This document shows positions 54,203-63,357 of a stretch of DNA of 64,000 bases, in pieces. A program made the position numbers and the translations under genes. The stretch lies in the NCBI GenBank assembly GCA_963780175.1, contig CAWAAT010000007.1:124001-188000 (forward strand), read 5' to 3'. Numbering within the stretch: the stretch's first letter is position 1; every line of letters begins with the position of its first letter. The notes beneath the pieces were generated by a model. It was not told the DNA's origin and made no database searches. It worked only from the letters and a program-made list of their open reading frames with translations. The stretch comes from Brooklawnia sp963780175. Lineage in GTDB: Bacteria; Actinomycetota; Actinomycetes; Propionibacteriales; Propionibacteriaceae.

Positions 54203-55740
54203 GAGCGTCTCCTAGGTCTGGGCAACGTGGGTCCTTGGTGGGTTCGGGCCAGCCACCAGATACCGCCGGCGGCGGCGAACCCGAGGGCCATGGCGTCATT
54301 GCGCCAGGACATGTTGATGCCGTTGTAGCAGAGCAGCACCACGGTCGTCCACACCGCCGCATTCATCACCTTCTCCGGCAGCCGGGCCAGCGGCAGCAGC
54401 AACCCGCCCCACAAGATGTACCAACTGCGGACCGCCGGTAGGGCCAGGGCTGCGGTCAGGTATCCCAGTGCCAGGAACCGCATCGGACGAGTCCTGCCGA
54501 TGGTGAGGGCCATCCAGGCGATGGCCAGGCCGGCCAGCACCACGCCAACCGTCCGGGACGCCCGGATGGCCGCCCAGCCCGTGGGATCCAGGTCGAAGAG
54601 GTTCAGCACGAGCTGAATCGCCTGCCCCAGGACGGTGAAGGGGGCGATCGTGATCACCTTGCCGGGCACGTTCACGGCGTTGACCCAGCCGAAACCCAGT
54701 CCGGTGGCCAGTGACACCAGGGCGAATGTACCAACCGCAATGCCGAAGCTGACCAACACGCGGACGCCGGCGATCCCGACCTCGCGCACCCGCCAGTCGG
54801 GCCACGGGCGCACCATCAAGGGCAGAGCATAAGCAGCCATAATGGCCGGCTGCTTGATGGCCGCTCCCAACCCAATGAGAACCGCGCCCAACAACCACCA
54901 CGCGCTGCCCCATCGATGCACATCAAGGGTCAGTCCACCCATCCTGAGAGGCTTTCCTGTCGGCAGCGCCGAGACCCACAGCGCTGCCACCACCAGACCC
55001 ATCATCAGCGAGTCGTTGTGGGCACCACCGATGAAGTCGATCACGAGCACCGGGTTCAAGGTGGCGAACCAGGCCGCAAGTGCGGGGTCGGCACCCCGGC
55101 GTTGGGCGATCCTGGGAATCAGCAGACCGATCAGGCCGACCCCGATCACCGCGGGCGCGCGCATGGCCACCGCGGAGATGTAGGGACGGAATCCACACAG
55201 GTCGACCACCAGATGCTGCAGTTGAAGGCTGAGCGGCCCGTATGGCGCAGGCGTGTCGCGCCACACCCAGGAAACCTGGTCGGCGAACGCCCCCGGCAGG
55301 ACGGCCGGTCCGGCGTCATAGGGGTTGATGCCGTTGTGCACCAGCCATCCCTGGGCCGCATAGCTGTATGCGTCGTGGCTGAAGATCGGCGGGGCGAACA
55401 GGAAGGGTGCCCCCCAGATGAGCAGAATCGCCCAGTGCCGCACGTGGTGGTAGGCATACTCGTCATCCGGGCTGGAGCCCGGCCGTGGCCGCAGCCTGAA
55501 CCAGGCATCCAGCAGCAGCAGGAGCCCGGCCATCGTCACCACGGTGCCGACCAGCCGGATGGGCCAACCGCTGACCTGGGCGTCCGACAGCATCTGCCAC
55601 CACAGGGAGTTGCGCGGCAGGTAGGCCGGCGAGAGCGAGCCCAGGGCGATGAGCACAGTGCCCAGGAAGCCCCGGCGGACGTTCTTGACCCGCCAAGCCT
55701 CGACGAGGGCATCCCACTTGGACGCGAGCGCGCCGTTCAC
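54199..55740 (-). CDS. polytopic polyprenol-phosphomannose-dependent mannosyltransferase, MptA/MptB type
   Basis: A 513-residue GT-C fold membrane protein with about 11–13 helices. The first large extracytoplasmic loop holds the catalytic acidic motif and conserved stretch IFSHDAYSYAAQGWLVHNGI and NPYDAGP; DFIGGAHNDSLMMGLVVAAL and IKQPAIMAAYALPL are family-typical. MptB-type enzymes use polyprenyl phosphomannose to build alpha-1,6 mannan cores of lipomannan. The GTG at 55740 overlaps or abuts tiny upstream ORFs; a longer frame overlaps the korA promoter and is unlikely. It is coupled to the hydrolase gene downstream. Confidence 0.88.
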   Translation of the reverse strand: MNGALASKWDALVEAWRVKNVRRGFLGTVLIALGSLSPAYLPRNSLWWQMLSDAQVSGWPIRLVGTVVTMAGLLLLLDAWFRLRPRPGSSPDDEYAYHHVRHWAILLIWGAPFLFAPPIFSHDAYSYAAQGWLVHNGINPYDAGPAVLPGAFADQVSWVWRDTPAPYGPLSLQLQHLVVDLCGFRPYISAVAMRAPAVIGVGLIGLLIPRIAQRRGADPALAAWFATLNPVLVIDFIGGAHNDSLMMGLVVAALWVSALPTGKPLRMGGLTLDVHRWGSAWWLLGAVLIGLGAAIKQPAIMAAYALPLMVRPWPDWRVREVGIAGVRVLVSFGIAVGTFALVSLATGLGFGWVNAVNVPGKVITIAPFTVLGQAIQLVLNLFDLDPTGWAAIRASRTVGVVLAGLAIAWMALTIGRTRPMRFLALGYLTAALALPAVRSWYILWGGLLLPLARLPEKVMNAAVWTTVVLLCYNGINMSWRNDAMALGFAAAGGIWWLARTHQGPTLPRPRRRS

Positions 55741-55744
55741 GTGG

Positions 55745-55783
55745 TCACAGGCCCCTGCGCCGCGACGTCGGCTGGCATGGCAT
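55745..55783 (-). other. possible leaderless upstream ORF for the MptB-like gene
   Basis: TAGGCT lies 7 bases before an ATG at 55783 that opens a 12-codon frame (MPCQPTSRRRGL) ending 4 bases before the MptB GTG. A second ATG at 55778 opens a 13-codon frame (MPADVAAQGPVTT) whose TGA overlaps that GTG as GTGA, the same coupling used between real genes here. Either could couple or control translation; neither may be expressed. Confidence 0.35.
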
Positions 55784-55790
55784 GGCAGAC

Positions 55791-55796
55791 AGCCTA
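55791..55796 (-). promoter_or_regulatory. -10 element upstream of the MptB-like gene
   Basis: Minus-strand TAGGCT; transcription would begin at about 55783, at the upstream ATG. Confidence 0.45.
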
Positions 55797-55894
55797 TCCC
55801 TTGAGCTGATAACACGGTCGCGACGTTGCTCGGCACCACTACATTGGGTGCAGCGCCCTGCGATCCGGCCGGGCCGACCATCAGGAGGTTGCCG

Positions 55895-57736
55895 GTGTCC
55901 GAACAGGTCAGCCGGGTCGTCGTCCGGTTCGCCGGAGACTCCGGCGATGGCATGCAGTTGACCGGGGGCCGGTTTGGCGCCGACGCTGCTCGTCAGGGCA
56001 ATGACATTGTGACGTTGCCCGATTACCCGGCAGAGATCCGCGCGCCGCAAGGCAGTCTCGGTGGCGTCAGCAGCTTCCAGGTGCACTTCGCCGATTTTGA
56101 CATCTTCACACCGGGCGACGATCTGGATGTCCTGGTGGCGATGAATCCTGCCGCGCTCAAGGTGCATCTGCCGGCGCTGCGTCGAGGTGGCGTCCTGATC
56201 ACCGACACCGCCGAGTTCACTCGCCGCAACCTGGCCCACGCCGGGTACGAGCAGAACCCGCTGACCAACGCCTCTCTGGAACCCTGGCAGGTGGTCGACC
56301 TCGATCTGACGGCGATCACCGCCGAGGCGGTCAAGGACTTTGGGCTGGGGCGAAAGGCAGTCGGGCGGACCCGTAACATGCTGGCCCTTGGCCTGGTCAG
56401 CTGGCTCTACAGCCGCGACCTGACGCCTACCATGGAATGGCTGCACCACCGGTTCGCCGACAACGCCACAGTCCGGGACGCCAACATCGCTGCTCTGCAG
56501 GCTGGCTGGAACTATGGCGAGAACACCGAGACGTTCGCGGTTCGCTACGACGTCGCCCCCGCCATCCAGCGTCCGGGACACTACCGCGAGGTCTCCGGCA
56601 ACGAGGCCCTGGCGCTTGGGCTGATCACCGCAGCACAACTCTCGGGACTGCCACTGTTCCTGGGCGCGTACCCCATCACCCCGGCCTCCGACTTGTTGCA
56701 CGAGCTCGCCAGGCGCAAGTCGTTCGGCGTCCACACCTTTCAGGCCGAGGACGAGATTGCCGCGGTGGGTGCCGCCCTGGGTGCGTCCTTCGGTGGCGCA
56801 CTGGGGGTGACCACCACGTCGGGCCCCGGCTTCGCGCTCAAGCAGGAGATGATCAACCTGGCCGTGATGACCGAACTCCCCCTGGTCATCGTCGACGTCC
56901 AGCGCGCTGGCCCATCGACCGGCATGCCCACCAAGACCGAGCAGTCCGACCTGCTCCAGGCCTTGTGGGGACGCAACGGCGAGTCCCCCGTTCCGGTGGT
57001 AGCCGCCCAGTCGCCGACAGACTGCTTCGACGCGGCGATCGAGGCGAGCCGGATCGCCGTGACGCACCGCACACCGGTGGTGCTGCTCAGTGATGCCTAT
57101 CTGGCGAACGGCTCAGAACCGTGGCTCGTCCCCGACGTTGCCTCGCTTGCTCGCATCGACCCCGGCTTCACCACCACGACCCACGGCACCTCCGACTTCG
57201 AGCCGTATCAGCGTGACCCACACACCCTTGACAGGCCGTGGGCGGTGCCCGGGACCCCCGGACTGGAACACCGGTTGGGTGGCCTGGAGAAGAAGAACGG
57301 AACCGGGGCGATCAGCTACGATTCCGACAACCATCACACCATGGTGAAACTGCGTGCCGAACACATCGCCCGGATCGCGGTACCCAACGCGATACTTGAG
57401 GATCCCAGTGGCGCGGCCCGGGTGGTGGTGATCGGCTGGGGATCGAGTTGGGGGGCCATCACGGCGGCCGTGCGACGCGTCCGCGAGCTGGGCCGTCCCA
57501 TCGCCCAGATCCACCTGCGCCACCTGAACCCGCTGCCGGCCAATCTGGGTGGGCTGCTCAAGCAGGACCGCAGGGTCGTCGTCCCCGAGGTGAACCTCGG
57601 CCAGCTGAGCACCGTGCTCCGGGCCCGCTACCTGGTGGACGCGCAGCCGTGGTCCAGAGTCCGCGGTCTCCCGTTGTCCGTGGGCGAACTGACCGAGTAC
57701 CTGCTCACCCAGGTGGAAGAGGCCGACCGTGGCTGA
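55895..57736 (+). CDS. korA: 2-oxoacid:ferredoxin oxidoreductase, fused gamma–alpha subunit
   Basis: A 613-residue subunit combining the gamma domain (about 1–190: VRFAGDSGDGMQLTGGRFGA) and the alpha/pyrimidine domain (about 200–560: PLFLGAYPITPASDLLHELA, TTTSGPGFALKQEMINLAVM, IVDVQRAGPSTGMPTKTEQS). With KorB it decarboxylates 2-oxoglutarate (or another 2-oxoacid) to the acyl-CoA while reducing ferredoxin, an anaerobic-style TCA step common in actinobacteria. The GTG at 55895 has AGGAGG 6 bases upstream. It overlaps korB by 8 bases. Confidence 0.94.
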   Translation: MSEQVSRVVVRFAGDSGDGMQLTGGRFGADAARQGNDIVTLPDYPAEIRAPQGSLGGVSSFQVHFADFDIFTPGDDLDVLVAMNPAALKVHLPALRRGGVLITDTAEFTRRNLAHAGYEQNPLTNASLEPWQVVDLDLTAITAEAVKDFGLGRKAVGRTRNMLALGLVSWLYSRDLTPTMEWLHHRFADNATVRDANIAALQAGWNYGENTETFAVRYDVAPAIQRPGHYREVSGNEALALGLITAAQLSGLPLFLGAYPITPASDLLHELARRKSFGVHTFQAEDEIAAVGAALGASFGGALGVTTTSGPGFALKQEMINLAVMTELPLVIVDVQRAGPSTGMPTKTEQSDLLQALWGRNGESPVPVVAAQSPTDCFDAAIEASRIAVTHRTPVVLLSDAYLANGSEPWLVPDVASLARIDPGFTTTTHGTSDFEPYQRDPHTLDRPWAVPGTPGLEHRLGGLEKKNGTGAISYDSDNHHTMVKLRAEHIARIAVPNAILEDPSGAARVVVIGWGSSWGAITAAVRRVRELGRPIAQIHLRHLNPLPANLGGLLKQDRRVVVPEVNLGQLSTVLRARYLVDAQPWSRVRGLPLSVGELTEYLLTQVEEADRG

Positions 57737-58790
57737 GCCGATGACCCAACCCGACAGCGGACTGGCCGGAGTGCCGCTGAGCCTCAGTCCGCTCACCCGT
57801 AAAGACTTCACCTCGGACCAGGAGGTGCGCTGGTGCCCGGGCTGCGGTGACTACGCGGTGCTCAGCACGGTGCAGGGGCTGCTCCCCGGGCTCGGCATCG
57901 CGCGCGAGAACACGGTGGTCATCTCGGGCATTGGGTGCTCCTCCCGGTTCCCTTACTACGTGAACAGCTATGGATTGCACTCGATCCACGGCCGGGCGCT
58001 GACCCTCGCCACCGGACTGGCGATGACCCGTCCCGATCTGGCCGTTCTGGTGGCCACCGGAGACGGTGATGCCCTCTCGATCGGTGGCAACCACCTCATC
58101 CACACGCTGCGGCGCAACGTCAACCTGACCATCCTGCTGTTCAACAATCGCATCTACGGTCTCACCAAGGGCCAGTACTCCCCCACCAGCGAGCTTGGCA
58201 AGGTGACGAAGTCGAGTCCCGCGGGTTCGATCGACACACCCCTCAACGCGGTTTCGCTGGCGTTGGGTGCGGAGGCGACCTTTGTTGCTCGCAGCATCGA
58301 TTCTGACCGAGCCCATCTGTCCAGTGTGCTGAAGGCGGCCTTCGAACACCGCGGCACGTCGCTGGTCGAGATCTACCAGAACTGCCCCATTTTCAATGAT
58401 GGCGCCTGGGACGACTTGACCGACCCCAGTCAGGACGGCATCATCAACCTGGCCCATGGACAACCGATCATCACTCCCAGCGGCACCTACGGTGTCCTCG
58501 CCGACGCTTCGGGAACGTTGCGGCTGGCCGCCGTCAGCGACGTGGGCATCGAACGGGTGCTGGTGCATGACGCCCACAGCGACGATCCGACCCGGGCGTT
58601 CGCCTTGAACAGGCTCACCGACACCGGACACATCAGGCGCAGCCCGATCGGCATCTTCCGCCAGGTGTCGCGGCCCAGCTTCGATGACCTGGGACGCCAG
58701 CAGCTGGCCTCCGCCGGCGGTGACGTGCAGCAGCCAACCGAGGCTTTGCAGTCGTTGCTGGAAGGTGAGAACACTTGGCTGGTCGGCTGA
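57729..58790 (+). CDS. korB: 2-oxoacid:ferredoxin oxidoreductase subunit beta
   Basis: The thiamine-diphosphate and 4Fe-4S subunit (353 aa). EVRWCPGCGDYAVLSTVQ and GIGCSSRFPYYV hold iron–sulfur Cys, and GDGDALSIGGNHLIHTLRRN with FNNRIYGLTKGQYSPTS is the TPP/Mg site. It starts with GTG inside the end of korA, so the subunits are coupled. 2-Oxoglutarate is the likely substrate; pyruvate cannot be ruled out. Confidence 0.95.
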   Translation: MAEPMTQPDSGLAGVPLSLSPLTRKDFTSDQEVRWCPGCGDYAVLSTVQGLLPGLGIARENTVVISGIGCSSRFPYYVNSYGLHSIHGRALTLATGLAMTRPDLAVLVATGDGDALSIGGNHLIHTLRRNVNLTILLFNNRIYGLTKGQYSPTSELGKVTKSSPAGSIDTPLNAVSLALGAEATFVARSIDSDRAHLSSVLKAAFEHRGTSLVEIYQNCPIFNDGAWDDLTDPSQDGIINLAHGQPIITPSGTYGVLADASGTLRLAAVSDVGIERVLVHDAHSDDPTRAFALNRLTDTGHIRRSPIGIFRQVSRPSFDDLGRQQLASAGGDVQQPTEALQSLLEGENTWLVG

Positions 58791-58813
58791 CGCGCACTCG
58801 AGGATGAGTTGGG

Positions 58814-58819
58814 TAGTCT
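58814..58819 (+). promoter_or_regulatory. -10 element of the M13 peptidase gene (leaderless)
   Basis: TAGTCT followed by 7 bases and the GTG at 58827; no ribosome-binding site. Confidence 0.5.
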
Positions 58820-58826
58820 GGGCGGG

Positions 58827-60779
58827 GTGAGCAGCCCTGCACTGAACCCCAAGTACTTCGACCACGGCGTGCGTCCCGCCGATGACCTCTTCGACCACGT
58901 CAACGGTGGCTGGATTGCCACCGCCACGATTCCGGAGGACCGTAGTGGGTGGGGAGCCTTCTACGAACTGCGGGAGGCTTCCGAGGCAGCGGTCAGGGCC
59001 ATCGTGGATCGATGCCAGCCGCGGAGTGATGAGCCAGATGAGGCCCGGATTGCGAACCTCTACGCGTCCTACATGGACTTCGATGCCGTAGAGGCGTTGG
59101 GCTCAGACCCGCTTCGCCCCCTGCTGGCGATGATCGACCAGATCGACTCCGTGGCCGCGCTGGCGCGCTTCTGGGGCTGGTCGGTGCGTCACGGCATCAC
59201 CGCTCTGATCGACGTCGACAATGATGCGGATCCCGGCGACCCCGGACGCTACCTGATCTTCGCCGGCCAGTCCGGCATCGGTCTGCCGGACGAGGAGTAC
59301 TACCGTCTCGACGAGCACGACGAAATCAGGCAGGCCTACCAGGCCCACATGGTGAAGATCCTGGATTTGGCCGGGGTGCCCGAACCCGACGAGCAGGCAC
59401 GTCGGGCATTCGACCTGGAGGGCCGCATCGCGGCCTGCCACTGGGACAAGGTGCGCACCCGTGACATGGTTCAGATGTACTTTCCCCAGACTTGGCAGGA
59501 GTTCACCTCGATGGCTCCCGGGATGGCCTGGGACGACTTCCTGAAAGGTGCTGACCTTCCGGCGTCCGCGGTCGCCGAGGTCATCAACTGCCAGCGAACC
59601 TTCCTCACCGAGGTCGCAGGGCTGGTGGTCGAGGAGAACCTGGACGACTGGCGGGCATGGGCACGCTGGCACCTGGTCGATGGTTTGGCGCCTTACCTCT
59701 CGTCAGCCATCGTGGAGCAGAACTTCGACTTCTACGGCCGGACGCTGCAGGGTATCCCGGTACTTCGGGATCGGTGGAAGCGTGGCATCAGCCTGGTCGA
59801 GGGCGTGCTGGGCGAGGCAATCGGCCGCATATACGTGGACGCGCACTTCCCGCCCGCCACCAAGGCCCGGGCCGACGAACTGGTCGCCAACCTACTGGAG
59901 GCCTACCGGCGTTCGATCGCCACGCTGGACTGGATGACCGACGAGACCCGCGCCGAGGCGCTGGACAAGTTGGCCAAGTTCAAGGCCAAGATCGGCTATC
60001 CGGGTAAGTGGCGCGACTACAGCGCGCTCGAGTTGGTGCCCGACGACCTGATCGGCAACGTCCTGCGGGCGGACAGCTTCGCCTTCGACCACATGATCAA
60101 CCAACTGTCCGGGCCCATCGACCCGGAGGAGTGGCTGATGTACCCGCAAACGGTCAACGCCTACTACCACCCGCTGCGCAACGAGATCGTTTTCCCCGCG
60201 GCCATCCTGCAGCCGCCGTTCTTCAACGCGGACGCCGACGACGCCGTCAACTACGGCGGCATCGGTGCGGTGATCGGGCATGAGATCGGTCACGGCTTCG
60301 ACGACCAGGGGTCCACCTGCGACGGGGATGGTCGGCTGCGGAACTGGTGGACAGACGAGGACCGGGCGGCCTTCGAGCAGCGCACCGCCTCGCTGGTCGA
60401 CCAGTACGCCCAACTGTCCCCCTCCACCGTCCCTGACGTGAAGGTGAACGGTGAACTGACACTGGGAGAGAACATCGGTGACCTTGGTGGGCTCGCCATC
60501 GCATTCGCAGCATGGCAGATCGCCGTCGGGCATGAGGAGCCCGAGCCCGTCGACCAGATCCCCGCAGCGCAGCGACTCTTCTTCGGCTGGGCCCAGTCCT
60601 GGCGCACCATGATGCGTCCGCAGGCCATGAAGGAGCGCCTGGCGACCGACCCGCACTCGCCGGATGAGATTCGCTGCAATCAGACGGTCCGTAACATCGA
60701 CCAGTTCCACGAGGCCTTCGGGACTGTTCCGGGCGATGCCATGTGGCTGGACCCGTCGCAGCGCGTGCACATCTGGTGA
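58827..60779 (+). CDS. M13 family metallopeptidase (neprilysin/PepO type)
   Basis: Zinc endopeptidase of 650 aa. The HExxH motif is His485–His489 (VIGHEIGHGFDDQGS); the third ligand is Glu548 in GENIGDLGGLA; NAYYHPLRNEIVFPAAILQP is the substrate-binding Asn-Ala-x-Tyr region. There is no signal peptide or membrane helix, so it is probably cytosolic like PepO and degrades oligopeptides. The GTG at 58827 was chosen because TAGTCT lies 7 bases before it. It follows korB by 36 bases but likely has its own promoter. Confidence 0.96.
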   Translation: MSSPALNPKYFDHGVRPADDLFDHVNGGWIATATIPEDRSGWGAFYELREASEAAVRAIVDRCQPRSDEPDEARIANLYASYMDFDAVEALGSDPLRPLLAMIDQIDSVAALARFWGWSVRHGITALIDVDNDADPGDPGRYLIFAGQSGIGLPDEEYYRLDEHDEIRQAYQAHMVKILDLAGVPEPDEQARRAFDLEGRIAACHWDKVRTRDMVQMYFPQTWQEFTSMAPGMAWDDFLKGADLPASAVAEVINCQRTFLTEVAGLVVEENLDDWRAWARWHLVDGLAPYLSSAIVEQNFDFYGRTLQGIPVLRDRWKRGISLVEGVLGEAIGRIYVDAHFPPATKARADELVANLLEAYRRSIATLDWMTDETRAEALDKLAKFKAKIGYPGKWRDYSALELVPDDLIGNVLRADSFAFDHMINQLSGPIDPEEWLMYPQTVNAYYHPLRNEIVFPAAILQPPFFNADADDAVNYGGIGAVIGHEIGHGFDDQGSTCDGDGRLRNWWTDEDRAAFEQRTASLVDQYAQLSPSTVPDVKVNGELTLGENIGDLGGLAIAFAAWQIAVGHEEPEPVDQIPAAQRLFFGWAQSWRTMMRPQAMKERLATDPHSPDEIRCNQTVRNIDQFHEAFGTVPGDAMWLDPSQRVHIW

Positions 60780-60798
60780 AGCCTGCGAAGCTGTGAGA

Positions 60799-61773
60799 TC
60801 AGGCCGAGCGGATGACCACTTCGTCACAGATGCGTTGCAGGGCCCGCTTGGCCGGGTTCTCATCGAGCGGAGCCAGGTGACTGCGGGCCGCCTGCGCACG
60901 ACGGGCGATCTCGGCGCGAACCTGCCCGATCACCGGGCTGGCGCGCAGACCAGCCAGCGCGCGCGCCAGGTCGGCGTCATCATCCAGGCCGGCGTCGATC
61001 AGCCGGACCAGTTCTTGGTCGGTTGGGTCACTCGAGGCTCGCAGCAGAAGCGTCGGAAGCGTGGGGATGCCCTCACGCAGGTCGGTGCCCGGGGTCTTAC
61101 CGGTGGTGTCTGAGACCACGTCGATCAGGTCATCCGAGAGTTGGAAGACAATTCCGATCTCGAATCCGTAATCCGCCAGGGCGGCCAACGCCCGTTCAGA
61201 GACGCCGCCAACCATCCCACCAAAGACCACCGACGTACGGATCAACGAGGCGGTCTTACCGGCCAGTACCTTCAGGTGGTGATCGACTGGATCTTCCTGA
61301 GGACCGGGACCCAGCGTCTCGGCGATCTGGCCCTCCACCAACTCCGCGAACGTCCGGGCCTGAATCTCGACGTACTCCGCGCCCAGAGTGGCCACCTGAC
61401 TGGACGCCTGGGCGAACAGGTAGTCTCCCACCAGGATCGCCAGCAGGTTCCCGTACATCCGGTTCGCGCTGGTCACCCCGCGCCGTAGCTCCGCCTCGTC
61501 CATCACGTCGTCGTGGTAAAGACTGGCCACGTGGGTGAGTTCCACCACCAGACCTGCGCTGATGAGGCGCTCCGCGTCAGGCTCCCGCCCGCAGAGAGCC
61601 GCCGTCGCCACGAGCGCGGGCCGGAAGCGCTTACCCCCGGCCCCCACCACATGGGCGGCGGCCTCTGTCACGAACGGCATCTTCGAGACAACCGAAACTG
61701 CTAGACGGTCCTCGAAAACAGCCAGGTAGTCAGCGATGATGGCCGCGAACTGATCGTCCGTCGTCGCCGTCAC
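60799..61773 (-). CDS. polyprenyl diphosphate synthase (menaquinone side chain)
   Basis: trans-Isoprenyl diphosphate synthase of 324 aa. First Asp-rich motif DDVMD (Asp88–Asp92) and second DDLID (Asp214–Asp218); GGKRFRPALV is the IPP-binding segment. It elongates allylic diphosphates, most probably for menaquinone given its place after the nuo operon. The GTG at 61773 (MTATTDDQFAAI) has AGGAG 4 bases upstream and lies 30 bases past nuoN. Confidence 0.94.
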   Translation of the reverse strand: MTATTDDQFAAIIADYLAVFEDRLAVSVVSKMPFVTEAAAHVVGAGGKRFRPALVATAALCGREPDAERLISAGLVVELTHVASLYHDDVMDEAELRRGVTSANRMYGNLLAILVGDYLFAQASSQVATLGAEYVEIQARTFAELVEGQIAETLGPGPQEDPVDHHLKVLAGKTASLIRTSVVFGGMVGGVSERALAALADYGFEIGIVFQLSDDLIDVVSDTTGKTPGTDLREGIPTLPTLLLRASSDPTDQELVRLIDAGLDDDADLARALAGLRASPVIGQVRAEIARRAQAARSHLAPLDENPAKRALQRICDEVVIRSA

Positions 61774-61803
61774 AACACTCCTATCGTTGGGGACACCCAC
61801 ACG

Positions 61804-63357
61804 TCAGCGCAGGAAACCCGAGGCGTTGATAGCCAGATCCATCAACGGACCGGGCAGGACACCCAGCAGCAGCGTGCCGAGCGCACCCAGCCAGATGACA
61901 AGCTGGGTGCCCAGGCCGGGGCTGACCACAGCTGTCTCGGCGTTCGGGTCCTGCCCGAAGATCACCCAGATCAGCCGGAAGTAGAACCCAGCGGTGATCA
62001 GGCTGGCCACCACTGCAACCAGCACGAGCCAGGAGTAACCACCGGACCAGGCCGCCACGAAGACCAGAACCTTGCCGATGAAACCGGCGGTCAAAGGAAT
62101 GCCGGCCATGCTCAGCAGGAAGATCGTCATCAGCACGCCCAGCATGGGGTTGCGACGTCCGAGTCCAGCCCATGCCGTGAAGCTGGTGGCCTCGCTGCCC
62201 GAGCGACGGATGAGTGTGAGGATCGCAAATGCTCCGAGAGTCGCCAGACCATAGGCGGCCATGTAGAACAACACGGCAGACACCGAACCGATGCGGCCGT
62301 CGACCAGTCCATTCTCGATGGTGCTCGCACCGATGATGCCCACCAAGATGAACCCGGCATGGGCGATCGAGGAGTAGGCCAGCATCCGCTTGACATCGGT
62401 CTGCATCAAACCGACCAGAGCACCGACGAGCATCGTGAGGACTGCGACCACCGCGAGGGCGGGCTGCCAGTCCCACCGCAGCGCACCGAGAGCGACGTAC
62501 AGGACGCGCAGCAGTCCGACCGCTGCCGCAAGCTTGGTGCACACGGCCATGAACGCGGTCACCGGCGTCGGCGAACCCACGTAGACGTCCGGAACCCAGT
62601 TGTGGAACGGCACCGCGCCGAGCTTGAACAGCACACCGACGGCCACCAGAGCGAGCCCGGCCAGCAGAAGCCATGGTGACTGCGCGTTGGACTGGATCGC
62701 CAGGTCGATGTCGCGGAAGTGGAAGGAACCGGAGTAGCCGTAGAGCAGGGCCACGCCGTACAGGAAGATTCCTGAGCTGAGGGCGCCGAGCAGGAAGTAC
62801 TTGAGAGAGGCCTCCTGGCTGAGCAGCCGCCGACGCCGCGCCATACCGGCCAGGATGTACAGCGGGAAGGAGAAAACTTCCAGGGCCACGAACATGGTCA
62901 GGAGGTCGTTCGACGAAGCGAACACCATCATGCCGGAGATCGAGAACAGCAGCAGCGGGAAGACCTCACTGTGCTCCTGACGAGCGGCGATGGCCTCACG
63001 TTCGGCCTGCGAACTCGGGACTGCCGAGACGCTGGGAGCGAAGGGGGACTCGCCTCCCCCCACGCGCCGTTCAGCGAACAGCAGAGCAGACAAGGCACCG
63101 AACACCAGCAGCAGCGTCCAAGTGACCCAACTGGGGCCGTCGAGACTCAACGACCCCTGGGCTGCCAGGGTCGCGGTGCCCGAACTCCAGTTCACGAGCG
63201 TCCAGCCGAGCGCGCCCAGCAACGTCAGCAGAGTCCAGGCCGCCTGCACCGTGCCTCGCACCAGTCGCGGAACCGCCCCCTCGAGGACCACGCCAATCGT
63301 GGCCCCAACAAGCATCAACAGCACCGGTCCGGCCGGGAGAAAGTCCTCGATCATCAC
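61804..63357 (-). CDS. nuoN: NADH-quinone oxidoreductase subunit N
   Basis: Antiporter-like membrane subunit of complex I (517 aa, about 14 helices). Lys residues of the proton path lie in YFLLGALSSGIFLYGVALLY and GVLFKLGAVPFHNWVPDVYV; RMLAYSSIAHAGFILVGIIG is conserved. The GTG start overlaps the nuoM stop (GTGA). It is the last nuo gene, followed by the polyprenyl synthase. Confidence 0.97.
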   Translation of the reverse strand: MMIEDFLPAGPVLLMLVGATIGVVLEGAVPRLVRGTVQAAWTLLTLLGALGWTLVNWSSGTATLAAQGSLSLDGPSWVTWTLLLVFGALSALLFAERRVGGGESPFAPSVSAVPSSQAEREAIAARQEHSEVFPLLLFSISGMMVFASSNDLLTMFVALEVFSFPLYILAGMARRRRLLSQEASLKYFLLGALSSGIFLYGVALLYGYSGSFHFRDIDLAIQSNAQSPWLLLAGLALVAVGVLFKLGAVPFHNWVPDVYVGSPTPVTAFMAVCTKLAAAVGLLRVLYVALGALRWDWQPALAVVAVLTMLVGALVGLMQTDVKRMLAYSSIAHAGFILVGIIGASTIENGLVDGRIGSVSAVLFYMAAYGLATLGAFAILTLIRRSGSEATSFTAWAGLGRRNPMLGVLMTIFLLSMAGIPLTAGFIGKVLVFVAAWSGGYSWLVLVAVVASLITAGFYFRLIWVIFGQDPNAETAVVSPGLGTQLVIWLGALGTLLLGVLPGPLMDLAINASGFLR

